DNA of 64,000 nt, taken from Streptomyces sp. SM10 (GTDB lineage: Bacteria; Actinomycetota; Actinomycetes; Streptomycetales; Streptomycetaceae). The stretch lies in the NCBI RefSeq assembly GCF_002910915.1, contig NZ_NEUF01000092.1, positions 62,001 through 126,000 of the forward strand. The letters run 5' to 3'. The translations under genes and the position numbers were made by a program. The notes below the pieces were generated by a model. It was not told where the DNA came from. It made no database searches and saw nothing but the letters and a program-made list of their open reading frames with translations. Of this stretch, positions 44,839 through 54,080 are shown in pieces (within the stretch, counting starts at the first letter, position 1; each line of letters begins with the position of its first letter).

Positions 44839-47800
44839 TCATTTTTTTGGAAGTTTCGACAGATCTGGTTGTATCTCTGGGATATCCGGCTTGGGTACGT
44901 CGACTGTTGTGTAGCCTCCCTGCTCTTCGTCGCGGGTGTACCAGGTGACCTCTTCCCACGGGCGACCGGGGCGTTCGTCTTCGGGGTCTCCCCAGGCCGC
45001 AGCTCCATCGTAATTACGCACCGCAAGAGCTATCTGGCTCATTTCCCAGGCGGTTCCGTCACCTGGGCCCGGATAGTTATCTTCGTGTCGGCTGTTGAAC
45101 TGATCTCCATGCTTGGCTGCTTTCTGGAATGCATCCACGATATCCTCGGGCGTACTCCAGTTCGACTTCGTGCCGTCACTGCTGGGCATCCCGTCGAGGG
45201 TGACCGACAGGGTGGTGCCACGATCGCTCACGGCGGACGACACGTTTGTCATCCATACCGGCCCTCCGGGCTCCTCGGCGGCGTAGGCGGCTCCGTTGTA
45301 GGTGTGAGCTCCCGGGTCGCCGTTGGCACGGAGATGCGCGGCCAGTGAGTTCGAGGCGTTGTCGGGCGCCTGGTTCACCCCCAGCACCACGCTGTGCCGG
45401 TGCTCTCCGCTCCGGTGGGGGCAGCCTGCCAGCCCCAGCGGGTCGATCCACCGGGTCGGATTGTCGACATAAGTGACCGCGTTCGGGGCCGGGATCAGGC
45501 CGAGTGGGTCCGGGGAGAGGTAGCGGCCCGACTCGGGGTCGTAGTGGCGGTAGCGGTTGTAGTGGAGGCCGGATTCCGGGTCGAAGTACTGGCCCGGGAA
45601 ACGCAGCGGGGTGTAGGCGTCGGCGCCGCGGTTCCAGGAGGTGGCTCCCCACAGGGTGGCGCGGGTGTGCCAGGCCACCTCGCCTTGTTCGTCGATGAGT
45701 TCGCGTGGTGTGCCGATGAGGTCGGTGACGATCGCGAAGAAGCGGCGGTCGACCTCCGCCCGGTCCAGGAGGCGGCGCTCGACCTGGGTGACGGGCTTCA
45801 CTCCGTCGTGGTCCCAGGTGAGGGCGACGGTGTCCGGGGAGCCCGCCAGGGAGGTGGTCTGTTCGCAGAGGGTGTCGCCGTCCCAGGTGAAGGTCACCTT
45901 CTCGGCGAGTGTCGTCCCGTCCCCCGCCAGGCGCTGTTTCGCGGTGCGGCGTCCCAGGGCGTCGTAGAGGTAGCGCCAGCGTGTGCCGTCCGGTGTGGTG
46001 ACGGAGACGAGGCGGTCCTCGGCGTCCCAGCCGTAGTGCCAGGTGTCGGGCTTGCGAGAGAGGCGGGCCTTTTGGCGCAGGGTCACGCGACCTTGGGCGT
46101 CGTGTTCGTAGCGGACGCGGCCCGCGCCGGTGATGCGGGTGCCGGTGTACTCGCGTGGGCCGGTGGCGTGGTCCTCACCGGGCCAGGTCGCGGTGGTCTG
46201 GTTTCCGGCCTCGTCGTAGGCGTATCGCTCCGACCAGTTCTCGGCGGTGACGCCCGTGACCCGGCCGGCAGGGGTCACTTCCAGCTGCTTGTGTCCGCCG
46301 GTCAGTTCGTCGGCCGAGGTGAGGTGGCCGTCGGCTCGGTAGGTGTACGAGCGGCGCTGAAGGATTCGGTCGCCCGGTGCGCGGACGCGTTGGTCGGTCA
46401 GGCGGCCCGCAGGGTCGAAGTCGTGCTCCACGGTCAGTGCGTCGCCGATCCGGCGGGTCGTCTCACGGCCCGTCTCGTCGAAGGCGAAGACGACCTGATG
46501 GCCCGCGGCGTTCAGCTCGGCCTGCAGACCGGCTGGGAAGGACCAAGCGCTGACCGCACCGGACGGGGTGACCCGGCGAATACGGCGCCCGGTCTCGTCG
46601 TAGGTGTTGGTCAGTGTGCGGCCGTCGCAGGTCTCGCTCAGGACCCTGCCCGAGCTGTCGCGTACGTACGTCAGCTCGGTGTCCGGACCCATCGCCGAGG
46701 CGAGGCGGCCGTGGATGTCGTAGGTGAAGCGCGTGATCGCGCCGTCGGCGTTCTTGGCGGTGACGCGGCCCGCCGTGTCGCGCTCGTAGCGGACCGTCTG
46801 GCCCGCAGCGTTCGTGCGGGAGGTGAGCTGCCCGCAGGCGTCGTGCGCATAGCTGAGGGAGCGGCCGTCGAAGTCGGTCTCCGAGCTGAGGCGGCCTGCA
46901 GGATCGTAGGTGTAGTCCCAGGTCAGGGCCCTGAGGGCTGGTGACACGGGAGATGCGCAGCTCGGTGTCGTGCGTGAACTCCTGGCGCACTCCGTCGGGC
47001 GTGGTGCGGGCGGAGACCAGATCGAAATGGGTGTATTCGAAGCGGGTCTCACCGCCTGCCGCATCGGTGTGGGTGACGCAGTTGCCCTCGCCGTCGTAGG
47101 CCCAGGACTGCTGCGCGCCGTCCGGGTCCGTACGCAGGGCGAGCTTGCCCTCGACAGTCCACTCCAGTTCGGTGGTGCGTCCCTGGGGGTCGGTGATCGA
47201 TATCGCGCGTCCGAAGGCGTCGCGGGTGTAGCGGGTGACCGTGCCGAGCGGGCCGCGGATGGCCAGGGGGAGGCCGGCCGCGTCGCAGCGCAGCCGGTCC
47301 AGCGCGCCCAGGGAGTCGTCGACGCCCGTGAGGTGGCCGTTCGGGCCGTGGGTGAGGCGAGTGGTGGACCCGTCCGGCCGGGTGAAGAGTGTGGGGTTGC
47401 CCCGGGCGTCGTACTCCTGGCGTGATGTCGTGCTGTCAGGGCCGGTGACGGCGGCCAGCTGGTTCAGCTCGTTGTACTCGATCAGGGCGATGGTGCCGTC
47501 GGGGTGTTCGACCCGGACCGGGTTCCCGCGGTCGTCGTAGGTGTAGGTGGTGGTCCTGCCGAGCGGGTCGGTCCGGGACAGCAGCCGGTCGTAGCGGTCG
47601 AAGCTGCGGTAGGTGACGCCGCCCAGCGGATCGATCTCCGCGATGGCCTGGAGCCGGTCGTTGAAGTGGTGGGTTCTGGTCGCGCCGAGGGAGTCCGTGT
47701 ACCGGGTGACGCGGTCGCCCGTCTCCGGGTGGGTGTCGTACGCGAACGTGGACGAGAGGTAGCCGTCCGGGCCGACCGTACGGACGACGCGGCCCGCGTC

Positions 47801-49678
47801 GTCGTACACGTAGCGGAACGTGGAGTTGTTGCGGTCGATCCAGGACGTGATCCGGGCGTCCGGATCGTACGTGAAACGAAGCGGCAGCCCGGAGGAGTTG
47901 ACCACGCCGTTGAGGTTGCCCAGAGCATCGTAGTCGTAGCGCATGACGGTGACCGGGCCGTCCGGGGTGCGCAGCGCCAGTTCGCGCACCCGGGCGTCCT
48001 CGATGATCAGGGCGACCCGGTAGCCCCCGGAGTGGACGACCGCTGTGGGGCTGCCGTCGCCGCTGCGGGCGAAGCTGATGCGGTTGTGGTTGCGGTCCTC
48101 GATCTCCCTGAGCCAGTAGGCCGGGGACGCGTTGTACGGGCCGCCCTGGAAGGAGCGGGTCAGGCCCGAGCGGGGGTCGGTGACGTGGTAAACGGTCTGC
48201 CCGTTGTGCTGGCCCCCGTGCAGGATGGGCAGTCGGGCGCCCTCCATGGGCAGCACGCCGTCGGCGTCGTCGGGCAGTGGCAGCCGCGGATAGATGAGGA
48301 CCGAGCCGTCCTCGCGCGCCCAGACCGCACCGGCGCCGAGCGCGTCGAGCTCGATCCGTTCGTCGAGTGTCGACGCCCAGCTTCGGCCGAACCACTGACC
48401 GTACCGGTACGCGGAGAGGTGCGTGCGACGGAGGACGAGAGGGAGGACCCCCGGTAGCGACAGGTCGGTCTGCGGCAGGGTCATCTCGCCGGTGGCGACG
48501 TCCACCGGGTCGTTCTCGCAGGTCTTTTTCTCAAGCGAGATGCTGTTGCGTCGGGGATCGTCCTTGGAGTTTTTAAGAGCGTCCGGCTTGGTACGGGCGG
48601 AGTCCCGACGCTTCTCGGGGCGGGGATCGGTGTCGTCGTCCTTCTGCCGAGCCTTGTCCTTGGGCCCGATCCCGTCCTTGATGTCGAGGTCGATCTTCTT
48701 CTGGATGGTGGATATCTCTTTGACCGCCTTCGGCAGCGACTCGCCGAGGTGGTCTCCCATCGCCTTGTTCGCCTTGCCGAGGGCTTCCATCGCCTTGTCG
48801 ATCACCGGGTCCAGAGCCCCGGCGATGTCGTCCTTGCCCCGGGTCCGGCCATGGTGGGACTTGGCACTGGCCAGCTTGCCCGCGGTCTTGCCGTGCATGT
48901 CGATGCTGACCAGGTTCAGCTTCGTGCCCGCGCGGTCGTGCTCCGAGTGCTCAATATGAACACCCTTGCCGGATACAGGGCCAGGACCGGGCGCCGTGCC
49001 GGCGGAAGCGAGCTGGAGGGAGTCCTTGGCACCCGCCACGCCCTCCTTGAATCCTTCCTTGCCCGACTGGCCGACCTGGTTCATGTCGACGCCGTTCTGG
49101 AGCCCCATCGCGTTGGCGCCGATCTGTACGACCAGATCCGCGGCCATGTTCTCCAGTGCGGCGACGGCGGGCTCGGTCATCGCGGAGACGATGTAACCGA
49201 CGACCTCTTCCAGGCACTCCTTGATGACGCGGCGGATGGCCTGCTGGGCGACCGCGATCGCTGCTCCGCCGATGAGCATGGACAGCCCACCGGTCACCGG
49301 TATCAGAGCCATGGAGATGCCGGCCTTGCCGGCCAGGACGCCCAGGTGGACGATCGCCGCGTACTTCATGGCCTCGATCGCCATTGCCGCGTTGTCGAGA
49401 GCGCCCGCGATCGTCCGGGCGGCGCCGGCAATGTCCTTGATGTGCTTGTCCTTGACCTTGCCCCAGTGGCTGTTGAGCGCGTCAAGGGCCTCGCCGTGGC
49501 CGGAGGACAGCAGACGCTGTACATGCTGGTTGGCGAGGAAGCCGTCGTCCTCCACATCATCTGCGAACTCACGCAGCGAGTCGGCCATGTCGCGATAGGC
49601 GTCCTCGTCGACGTTCGGCCAGTTGATGCCGATGACATCGAGCATGGTGTCGGCCCAGTCGGGCACAGTTACGGCCAC
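44839..49678 (-). pseudogene. RHS-repeat polymorphic toxin interrupted by a 1-nt frameshift
   Basis: GTG 49678 opens a helical WXG100-like head (WADTMLDVIGINWPNVDEDA) with a hydrophobic stretch (~105-170), a charged linker, and the DUF6531-type start of the RHS core, NDPVDVATGEMTLPQTDLSL (~388). Dozens of YD repeats follow, then RYLSPDPLGLIPAPNAVTYV and a ~190-residue toxin tip (HSVVLGVNQAPDNASNSLAA ... SKLPKK), possibly Ntox27-like. At 46926-46931 an extra C in GGGCCC breaks the frame: ...SPQG then LTWDYTYDPAGR in the next frame. The 4840-nt span is 3n+1, so removing one base restores ~1612 codons. Confidence 0.85.
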
Positions 49679-50205
49679 AGTGCGAAGTCCCCCCGTGCAA
49701 ACCCGCGTTCGCGGAATGCGTTTGCGAACAGGATGTCATTCCGGTGTTGTCGAACCAAGGCCGTTCTCGGCTTGGCGGCGCCGACAGGGTGGCGTGGCGG
49801 CCTCGATACCTCGGTGGAGCGGACTGCGCTTCCGAGGGGGACTGAGCATCGAAGACCGCTGCCGGGGTTGCCCTGCAGGTTCTTTCCGTGGCGGCTGTCA
49901 GGGGGCTGGTTCCGGCGGGATGGTCGGGCTGCGGCCGGAGCCCCGGAGCAGTTGCCCTCGATGCAATCGCTATGGACCTGGGGCACTCGTCAGCCAAGCT
50001 CCACGGACGGTGCGACCCGATGGCTTCAGGCCCCGAGGCCGTAATGAGATCGGTCGAGCCGGGTCGGGCGGCGTCATCCTGAGCGTTGCCGTTACGTTCG
50101 CCAGGCTGGCTGGATGCCCTCGTGCGTAGCTCCCCGTGAAGACAAAGAGAGAGTCCTATGGCGCGGATCTGGTCCGGGGCCCTGAAGCGGCCCGGACGAC
50201 AAAGA
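49679..50205. other. Region upstream of the RHS gene
   Basis: About 530 bp with no supported gene; it must contain the RHS promoter (GGGGGGACT ribosome site at about 49688-49696). Confidence 0.4.
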
Positions 50206-50234
50206 AGCCCCCGGCCGCTGGCCTGGGGCTTTTT
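50206..50234. terminator. Hairpin next to attachment copy e
   Basis: AGCCCCCGGCCGCTGGCC-TGGGGCTTTTT, identical to the hairpin beside the intact tRNA-Gly at 52917-52945. Confidence 0.75.
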
Positions 50235-50236
50235 CA

Positions 50237-50280
50237 TGGAGCGGGTGACGAGAATCGAACTCGCGCTCTGAGCTTGGGAA
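50237..50280 (-). repeat. tRNA-Gly(CCC) 3'-half fragment (attachment copy e)
   Basis: Perfect copy of the tRNA-Gly 3' half including CCA, switching to TCAACGG in the anticodon loop. The paired heptamers start 111 bp to the right at 50391. Confidence 0.92.
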
Positions 50281-50390
50281 TCAACGGTCCTCTGACTGCC
50301 ACGGCGGTCCTGGCCTGCACGTTCGTCCCGGTCGTGTGAGTCTGACGAGCCCGCTGGGGACCGTGCGTGACCGCTGCTGTCCGCTCCGAA

Positions 50391-50408
50391 GGGCACGGCT
50401 GGGGCACG
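50391..50408. repeat. Paired GGGCACG heptamers, 11 bp apart
   Basis: GGGCACG at 50391-50397 and 50402-50408. The same pair occurs at 5791, 20642, 42838 and 44333 (GGGCATG). It may be an integrase arm-type site or the conserved 3' end of a lost element gene. Confidence 0.6.
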
Positions 50409-50656
50409 GTGATCGGGAGGGACGGCCCCCGATCGTGCGGAACGGGTGGCGGTCATGCGTTCCCCCTTCCCGGGAGTGATGCGCAGCGGCACGGAGTGTG
50501 CGGGGCGGTGCCATGAGGGCCGACGCGTGGAAGTGATTCGCTCTGACAAGCGACGCTGGTTCGCCGGTGGGCTCTTGCCTCAGCCGCAGGCAGCGGCAGT
50601 GGACGACCTGCTGTGGCTGTCGGCGGAGACCGTGGGTCGGCCGACCTGGAGCTTGA

Positions 50657-50681
50657 GTACGTGGAGTACTTGACGTACTTA
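50657..50681. promoter_or_regulatory. Triple 9-bp repeat, candidate operator
   Basis: GTAC at 50657, 50666 and 50675, within 9-bp units GAGTACGTG, GAGTACTTG, ACGTACTTA, directly upstream of the ribosome site of the Phd-like gene. Tandem short repeats here suit cooperative autorepression by an antitoxin. Confidence 0.5.
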
Positions 50682-50721
50682 GCAGGGAGGGGCATCCTGA
50701 CAGGGACCGAAGGAGACTGTC

Positions 50722-51138
50722 ATGTCCGCAGTGCACTACGAGAGCTATACCGAGGCGCGCACTCACCTCAAGGATCTTCTCGATGCGGCCGGTGAGGGCC
50801 GGGTGGCGACAGTGCGCCGGGATACTGGCCGCGCTGCAGTCGTGGATGTCGAGCGACTGCGTCACTACCTGTCACTGGTCTGCTCGGTGAAAGCGCAGGC
50901 GGTTGCGGAGTCGGGGGGCTGGTCGATCTTCATCCCCGGACTTCCGGTGGCAGCGGACGGAGCGTCCTTCGATGAGGCCGTGAGTGAAATGGTCGATGCT
51001 TTGCGCGACTATGCCGAGGATTGGCAGGACCGTCTGCGCACAGCCCCTAATCATCAGGACAACTGGGGTCTGGTGCAGCTGGTCGCTCTAAGTGACGACC
51101 AGCAGCTTGCAGACTGGCTGGTCGGAACAGGCCGGTGA
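50722..51138 (+). CDS. Phd/YefM-like antitoxin with C-terminal extension
   Basis: A 138-residue protein. The first ~55 residues (HYESYTEARTHLKDLLDAAG then RDTGRAAVVDVERLRHYLSL) are a Phd/YefM DNA-binding fold. The rest, with GWSIFIPGLPVAADGASFDE and DALRDYAEDWQDRL, resembles the HicB-like regulatory region found in longer actinobacterial prevent-host-death proteins. AAGGAGACTG precedes the ATG. It is coupled by a 4-nt overlap to the next gene, the typical antitoxin-first order. Confidence 0.78.
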   Translation: MSAVHYESYTEARTHLKDLLDAAGEGRVATVRRDTGRAAVVDVERLRHYLSLVCSVKAQAVAESGGWSIFIPGLPVAADGASFDEAVSEMVDALRDYAEDWQDRLRTAPNHQDNWGLVQLVALSDDQQLADWLVGTGR

Positions 51139-51560
51139 ACCGACCGCAGCCGGACCGCGAGCGCCACGAGAGGTTCTGTGTCGTCGAGCAATGGGAACAG
51201 GTACGAGATGCGCGTGGGCGTACCGGTACTCACCACGTCACCTACGAGCTGACGCTGCACGATGCGCGGATCCTACGCACGAGGATCTCCCACCCGGTGG
51301 ATCGCACGGTTTATGGCGCGGGGATATGGAGTCACATCCTGCGGGACCAGCTCGACGTCTCCGAGGATGAATTCTGGGGCTGCGTGCTTGATGGCCGGCT
51401 TCCGGACCGGGGGGCTCCGGCGGTACCGAAGGAGGCACTGCCCGCAGACATGGTGTATTTGCTGATTCATCGGGTCGGCCTCGCAGAAGAGGCGGTAGCC
51501 GAGCTGACCAAAAAGGACGCGGTGACCCGGCTCCATCAGTACTGGACCGAAGGGACTTGA
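51135..51560 (+). CDS. Putative toxin of the Phd-like pair
   Basis: A 141-residue protein starting GTG at 51135 inside the antitoxin stop. It contains RFCVVEQWEQVRDARGRTG, YELTLHDARILRTRISHPVD and LIHRVGLAEEAVAELTKKDA. The TYELxLxDGxxLRTRISHP block is what is often annotated cytotoxic translational repressor in Streptomyces; an interferase activity is presumed, not shown. No membrane helix. With its partner it would stabilise this 2.7-kb att-bounded module. Confidence 0.65.
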   Translation: MNRPQPDRERHERFCVVEQWEQVRDARGRTGTHHVTYELTLHDARILRTRISHPVDRTVYGAGIWSHILRDQLDVSEDEFWGCVLDGRLPDRGAPAVPKEALPADMVYLLIHRVGLAEEAVAELTKKDAVTRLHQYWTEGT

Positions 51561-51606
51561 GTGCGGGCCAGGATGGCGGCCCGCAGTGCCTTGAAGGAGA
51601 CTCTGG

Positions 51607-51812
51607 GTGCGAATTCCCCGTACTCCCGCGAGAGCTGGGCCGGCAGGCGAGTTCGTCGCCATCGCCCACCACGCCCCGGACCTCGACAGCCTCCACCGCG
51701 CCGACCTTGAGTGGCTGCAGGAGGTCGCGAGCGACTGGTCGACCTGCGGCTCACCGTCAGCGAGAAGGCCGAGGAGAAGCTTGCTGGTGCGGATCCGGTG
51801 CACGACGCCTAG
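51607..51812 (+). pseudogene. Frameshifted small gene beside the IS element
   Basis: GTG 51607 gives VRIPRTPARAGPAGEFVAIA and DLDSLHRADLEWLQEVASDW; the sense then continues in another frame as LVDLRLTVSEKAEEKLAGAD-PVHDA-TAG. A frame slip near 51735 separates the halves. Its TAG lies in the hexamer duplicated by the IS insertion. No family recognised. Confidence 0.4.
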
Positions 51813-51813
51813 A

Positions 51814-52891
51814 TGTATTGATCACGAGCGTTGTTGACACGGGGGTCTTGATCAAAGGCGAAGACCTCCGGTGTGGTGGAGCTGTCTAGGACTGCACCAC
51901 ACGGAGGTCTTCGTGTCCCACCGTAATGCCCGGCTGACTGTTCATGGCCGGCGGCTGTTGATCCAACGTGTCTGTTCCGGCCGTCCGGTCGCTCATGTGG
52001 CCGCAGAGATGGGAATCTCGCGGGCGACCGCCCACAAGTGGGTGCGACGGTGGCAGGCCGAGGGCGACCCGGGGCTGTTCGACCGCTCGAGCCGACCGCG
52101 CACGACCCCGCACCGCACGGCCCCTGGCACGGAAGCGGCTGTCTGCGATCTGCGGAAGGCCCGCAAGCTCGGCCCGGCCCGGATCGGCCCGATCCTCGGT
52201 CTGCCCGCCTCCACGGTGCACCGGATCCTGACCCGTCACGGCCTGAACCGTCTGGCCTGGCTCGACCGGCCCTCCGGCGAGCCGATACGCCGCTACGAAC
52301 GCAGCCGTCCCGGCGAGCTGGTGCACGTCGACATCAAGAAGCCCGGCAACATCCCTGACGGCGGGGGCTGGCGCGCGGTCGGTAGAACAACCGGTAACCA
52401 GAACCGGCAGAACACCACTGACCTGCGCAAGAGCTGCAAACCGGTGATCGGCTACAGCTACATCCACTCCGCCGTCGACGACCACTCCCGCCTCGCCTAC
52501 AGCGAGGTCCTGGCCGACGAACGCCAGCACACCGCGATCGGGTTCTGGCAGCGGGCTCACGCGTTCTTCACGCGACACGGCGTCACTGTCGAACGGGTTC
52601 TGACCGACAACGGCTCCTGCTACAAGTCCACACTCTTCACCCAGGCCCTAACCGCGGATGGCATCGCCCACAGGCGCATCCGCCCCTACCGGCCACAGAC
52701 CAACGGCAAGGTCGAACGCTTCAACCGCACCCTCCAGGAGGAGTGGGCCTACCTGCGGCCCTACACCTCCAACGACGAGCGCACGGCTGCCCTGGCAGAC
52801 TTCCTCCACAGCTACAACCACCACCGCTGCCACACCGCACTCGACGGCAAGCCACCGATCAGCCGAGTCAACAACGCTGAGGGTCAATACA
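51814..52891 (+). mobile_element. IS481-family insertion sequence, complete
   Basis: A 1078-bp element with imperfect ~25-bp inverted ends: TGTATTGATCACGAGCGTTG on the left and, inverted on the right, TGTATTGACCCTCAGCGTTG. It is flanked by a perfect 6-bp direct repeat CCTAGA (51808-51813 and 52892-52897), i.e. the target duplication, so both ends are intact. It sits between the toxin pair and the tRNA-Gly terminator. Confidence 0.9.
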
Positions 52892-52896
52892 CCTAG
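51913..52896 (+). CDS. IS481-family transposase
   Basis: A 327-residue DDE transposase from GTG 51913 (VSHRNARLTVHGRRLLIQRV) with GGAGGT 5 bp upstream; the longer frame from 51871 starts at the element edge. N-terminal helix-turn-helix domain (AAEMGISRATAHKWVRRWQA) and rve catalytic core with D in ELVHVDIKKPG, D in YIHSAVDDHSRLAY and E in RFNRTLQEEWAYLRP. The last sense codon straddles the IS edge and the TAG stop (52894-52896) lies in the target duplication, not in the IS. No frameshift; likely active. Confidence 0.93.
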   Translation: MSHRNARLTVHGRRLLIQRVCSGRPVAHVAAEMGISRATAHKWVRRWQAEGDPGLFDRSSRPRTTPHRTAPGTEAAVCDLRKARKLGPARIGPILGLPASTVHRILTRHGLNRLAWLDRPSGEPIRRYERSRPGELVHVDIKKPGNIPDGGGWRAVGRTTGNQNRQNTTDLRKSCKPVIGYSYIHSAVDDHSRLAYSEVLADERQHTAIGFWQRAHAFFTRHGVTVERVLTDNGSCYKSTLFTQALTADGIAHRRIRPYRPQTNGKVERFNRTLQEEWAYLRPYTSNDERTAALADFLHSYNHHRCHTALDGKPPISRVNNAEGQYT

Positions 52897-52916
52897 ACCG
52901 GTCCAGACAACAAAGA

Positions 52917-52945
52917 AGCCCCCGGCCGCTGGCCTGGGGCTTTTT
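52917..52945. terminator. Terminator of the tRNA-Gly gene
   Basis: AGCCCCCGGCCGCTGGCC-TGGGGCTTTTT just beyond the CCA end of the tRNA; its leftward reading also ends in a T-rich run. Copies of this hairpin accompany attachment fragments a, c, d and e. Confidence 0.8.
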
Positions 52946-52947
52946 CA

Positions 52948-53021
52948 TGGAGCGGGTGACGAGAATCGAACTCGCGCTCTGAGCTTGGGAAGCTCATGTT
53001 CTACCATTAAACTACACCCGC
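52948..53021 (-). tRNA. tRNA-Gly, anticodon CCC
   Basis: Complete cloverleaf on the minus strand: acceptor GCGGGTG/CACCCGC, D arm with TAGTTTAATGGTAGAAC, anticodon stem TGAGC/GCTCA with loop TTCCCAA (anticodon CCC), T arm GCGAG-TTCGATT-CTCGT, discriminator T and encoded CCA. Its 3' half is the target duplicated at the att repeats. Confidence 0.95.
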
Positions 53022-53256
53022 GAGGCACGCCGATGATCGGCGGTGCATCGTCGCACACTCTACCCCATCGCAGGCCCCCGGCGTCTCCGCCGTGGGGCCC
53101 GCGTGTCGTTCCGGGGTGTGGATGCGGGTGTGGATGCGGGTGTGGGCGGGGGGAGTTGAAGGCGTAGCGTGGGTGGTCGGAGTGCCGCCTGGAGTGGCGT
53201 CCTGTTCATCCCCTAATGTGGCGGTCTCGTCCAAGGCTGGTTGGGGAAGGGACTTG
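53022..53256. other. Short intergenic region with simple repeat
   Basis: Contains the tRNA promoter (minus strand) and a small GTGTGGATGCGG tandem repeat near 53115-53145. No gene seen. Confidence 0.4.
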
Positions 53257-53430
53257 ATGGAGTCGATGGAGCGCACCGTCGTCCGCTGTGCCGAAGGGCA
53301 CGTTTTTGCTACCTCGTCGTTCCCGATGCAGCAGCTCGGGTCCGAGCGGATCGGTCCCGGGCGGCTCATCCGCTGTCCGCGCTGTGCGCGGCTGAGGCAG
53401 GCGGTTCCTGTGGTGTTCGAGGAGCGCTAG
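53257..53430 (+). CDS. Small zinc-ribbon-like protein
   Basis: A 57-residue protein, MESMERTVVRCAEGHVFATS ... LIRCPRCARLRQAVPVVFEE. One C-x-x-G-H and one C-P-x-C knuckle can bind a single zinc. ATG 53257 has GGAAGGGA ~6 bp upstream; the longer frame from 53092 is repeat-derived. It lies just upstream of dcd. Function unknown. Confidence 0.7.
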   Translation: MESMERTVVRCAEGHVFATSSFPMQQLGSERIGPGRLIRCPRCARLRQAVPVVFEER

Positions 53431-53498
53431 AGGGGTGAGGCAGGCGCGCGGGACGGTCCGGTTGGGGGCGGCTCGCGCGTTCTGCGTATCCTCGGTGC

Positions 53499-54074
53499 GT
53501 GCTTCTCTCAGATAAGGACCTCCGGGCCGAGATCGATGCCGGGCGGGTTCGCATTGACCCGTTCGACGCTTCGATGGTGCAGCCCTCGAGCATCGACGTG
53601 CGGCTGGACCGCTACTTCCGGGTGTTCGAGAACCACCGCTATCCGCATATCGATCCCGCCGTCGAGCAGGTCGACCTGACCCGTCAGGTCGAGCCGGAGG
53701 GCGACGAGGCGTTCATCCTCCACCCCGGGGAGTTCGTCCTGGCCTCGACCTACGAGGTCATCTCGCTCCCCGACGACCTCGCGTCGCGCCTGGAGGGCAA
53801 GAGCTCGCTGGGGCGGCTCGGTCTGGTGACGCATTCGACCGCGGGGTTCATCGACCCCGGCTTCTCGGGCCATGTGACCCTTGAGCTGTCGAATCTGGCG
53901 ACCCTTCCGATAAAGCTCTGGCCGGGAATGAAGATCGGGCAGCTGTGTATGTTCCGGCTGACGTCCTCCTCCGAGTTCCCGTACGGATCCGAGCGTTACG
54001 GCTCGCGCTACCAGGGCCAGCGAGGGCCCACAGCCTCGCGTTCCTACATGAATTTCCATCGGACTCAGGTGTGA
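53499..54074 (+). CDS. dcd: dCTP deaminase
   Basis: A 191-residue enzyme, dCTP to dUTP (or dUMP in bifunctional members), for thymidylate supply. GTG start ([13 protein letters not shown]). Family blocks visible: [42 protein letters not shown], and the catalytic Glu in HVTLELSN; the C-terminus closes the trimer active site ([14 protein letters not shown]). Full length. Followed after 6 bp by a phosphoribosyltransferase gene, so nucleotide metabolism is shared. Confidence 0.96.
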   Translation: MLLSDKDLRAEIDAGRVRIDPFDASMVQPSSIDVRLDRYFRVFENHRYPHIDPAVEQVDLTRQVEPEGDEAFILHPGEFVLASTYEVISLPDDLASRLEGKSSLGRLGLVTHSTAGFIDPGFSGHVTLELSNLATLPIKLWPGMKIGQLCMFRLTSSSEFPYGSERYGSRYQGQRGPTASRSYMNFHRTQV

Positions 54075-54080
54075 TGCGGC

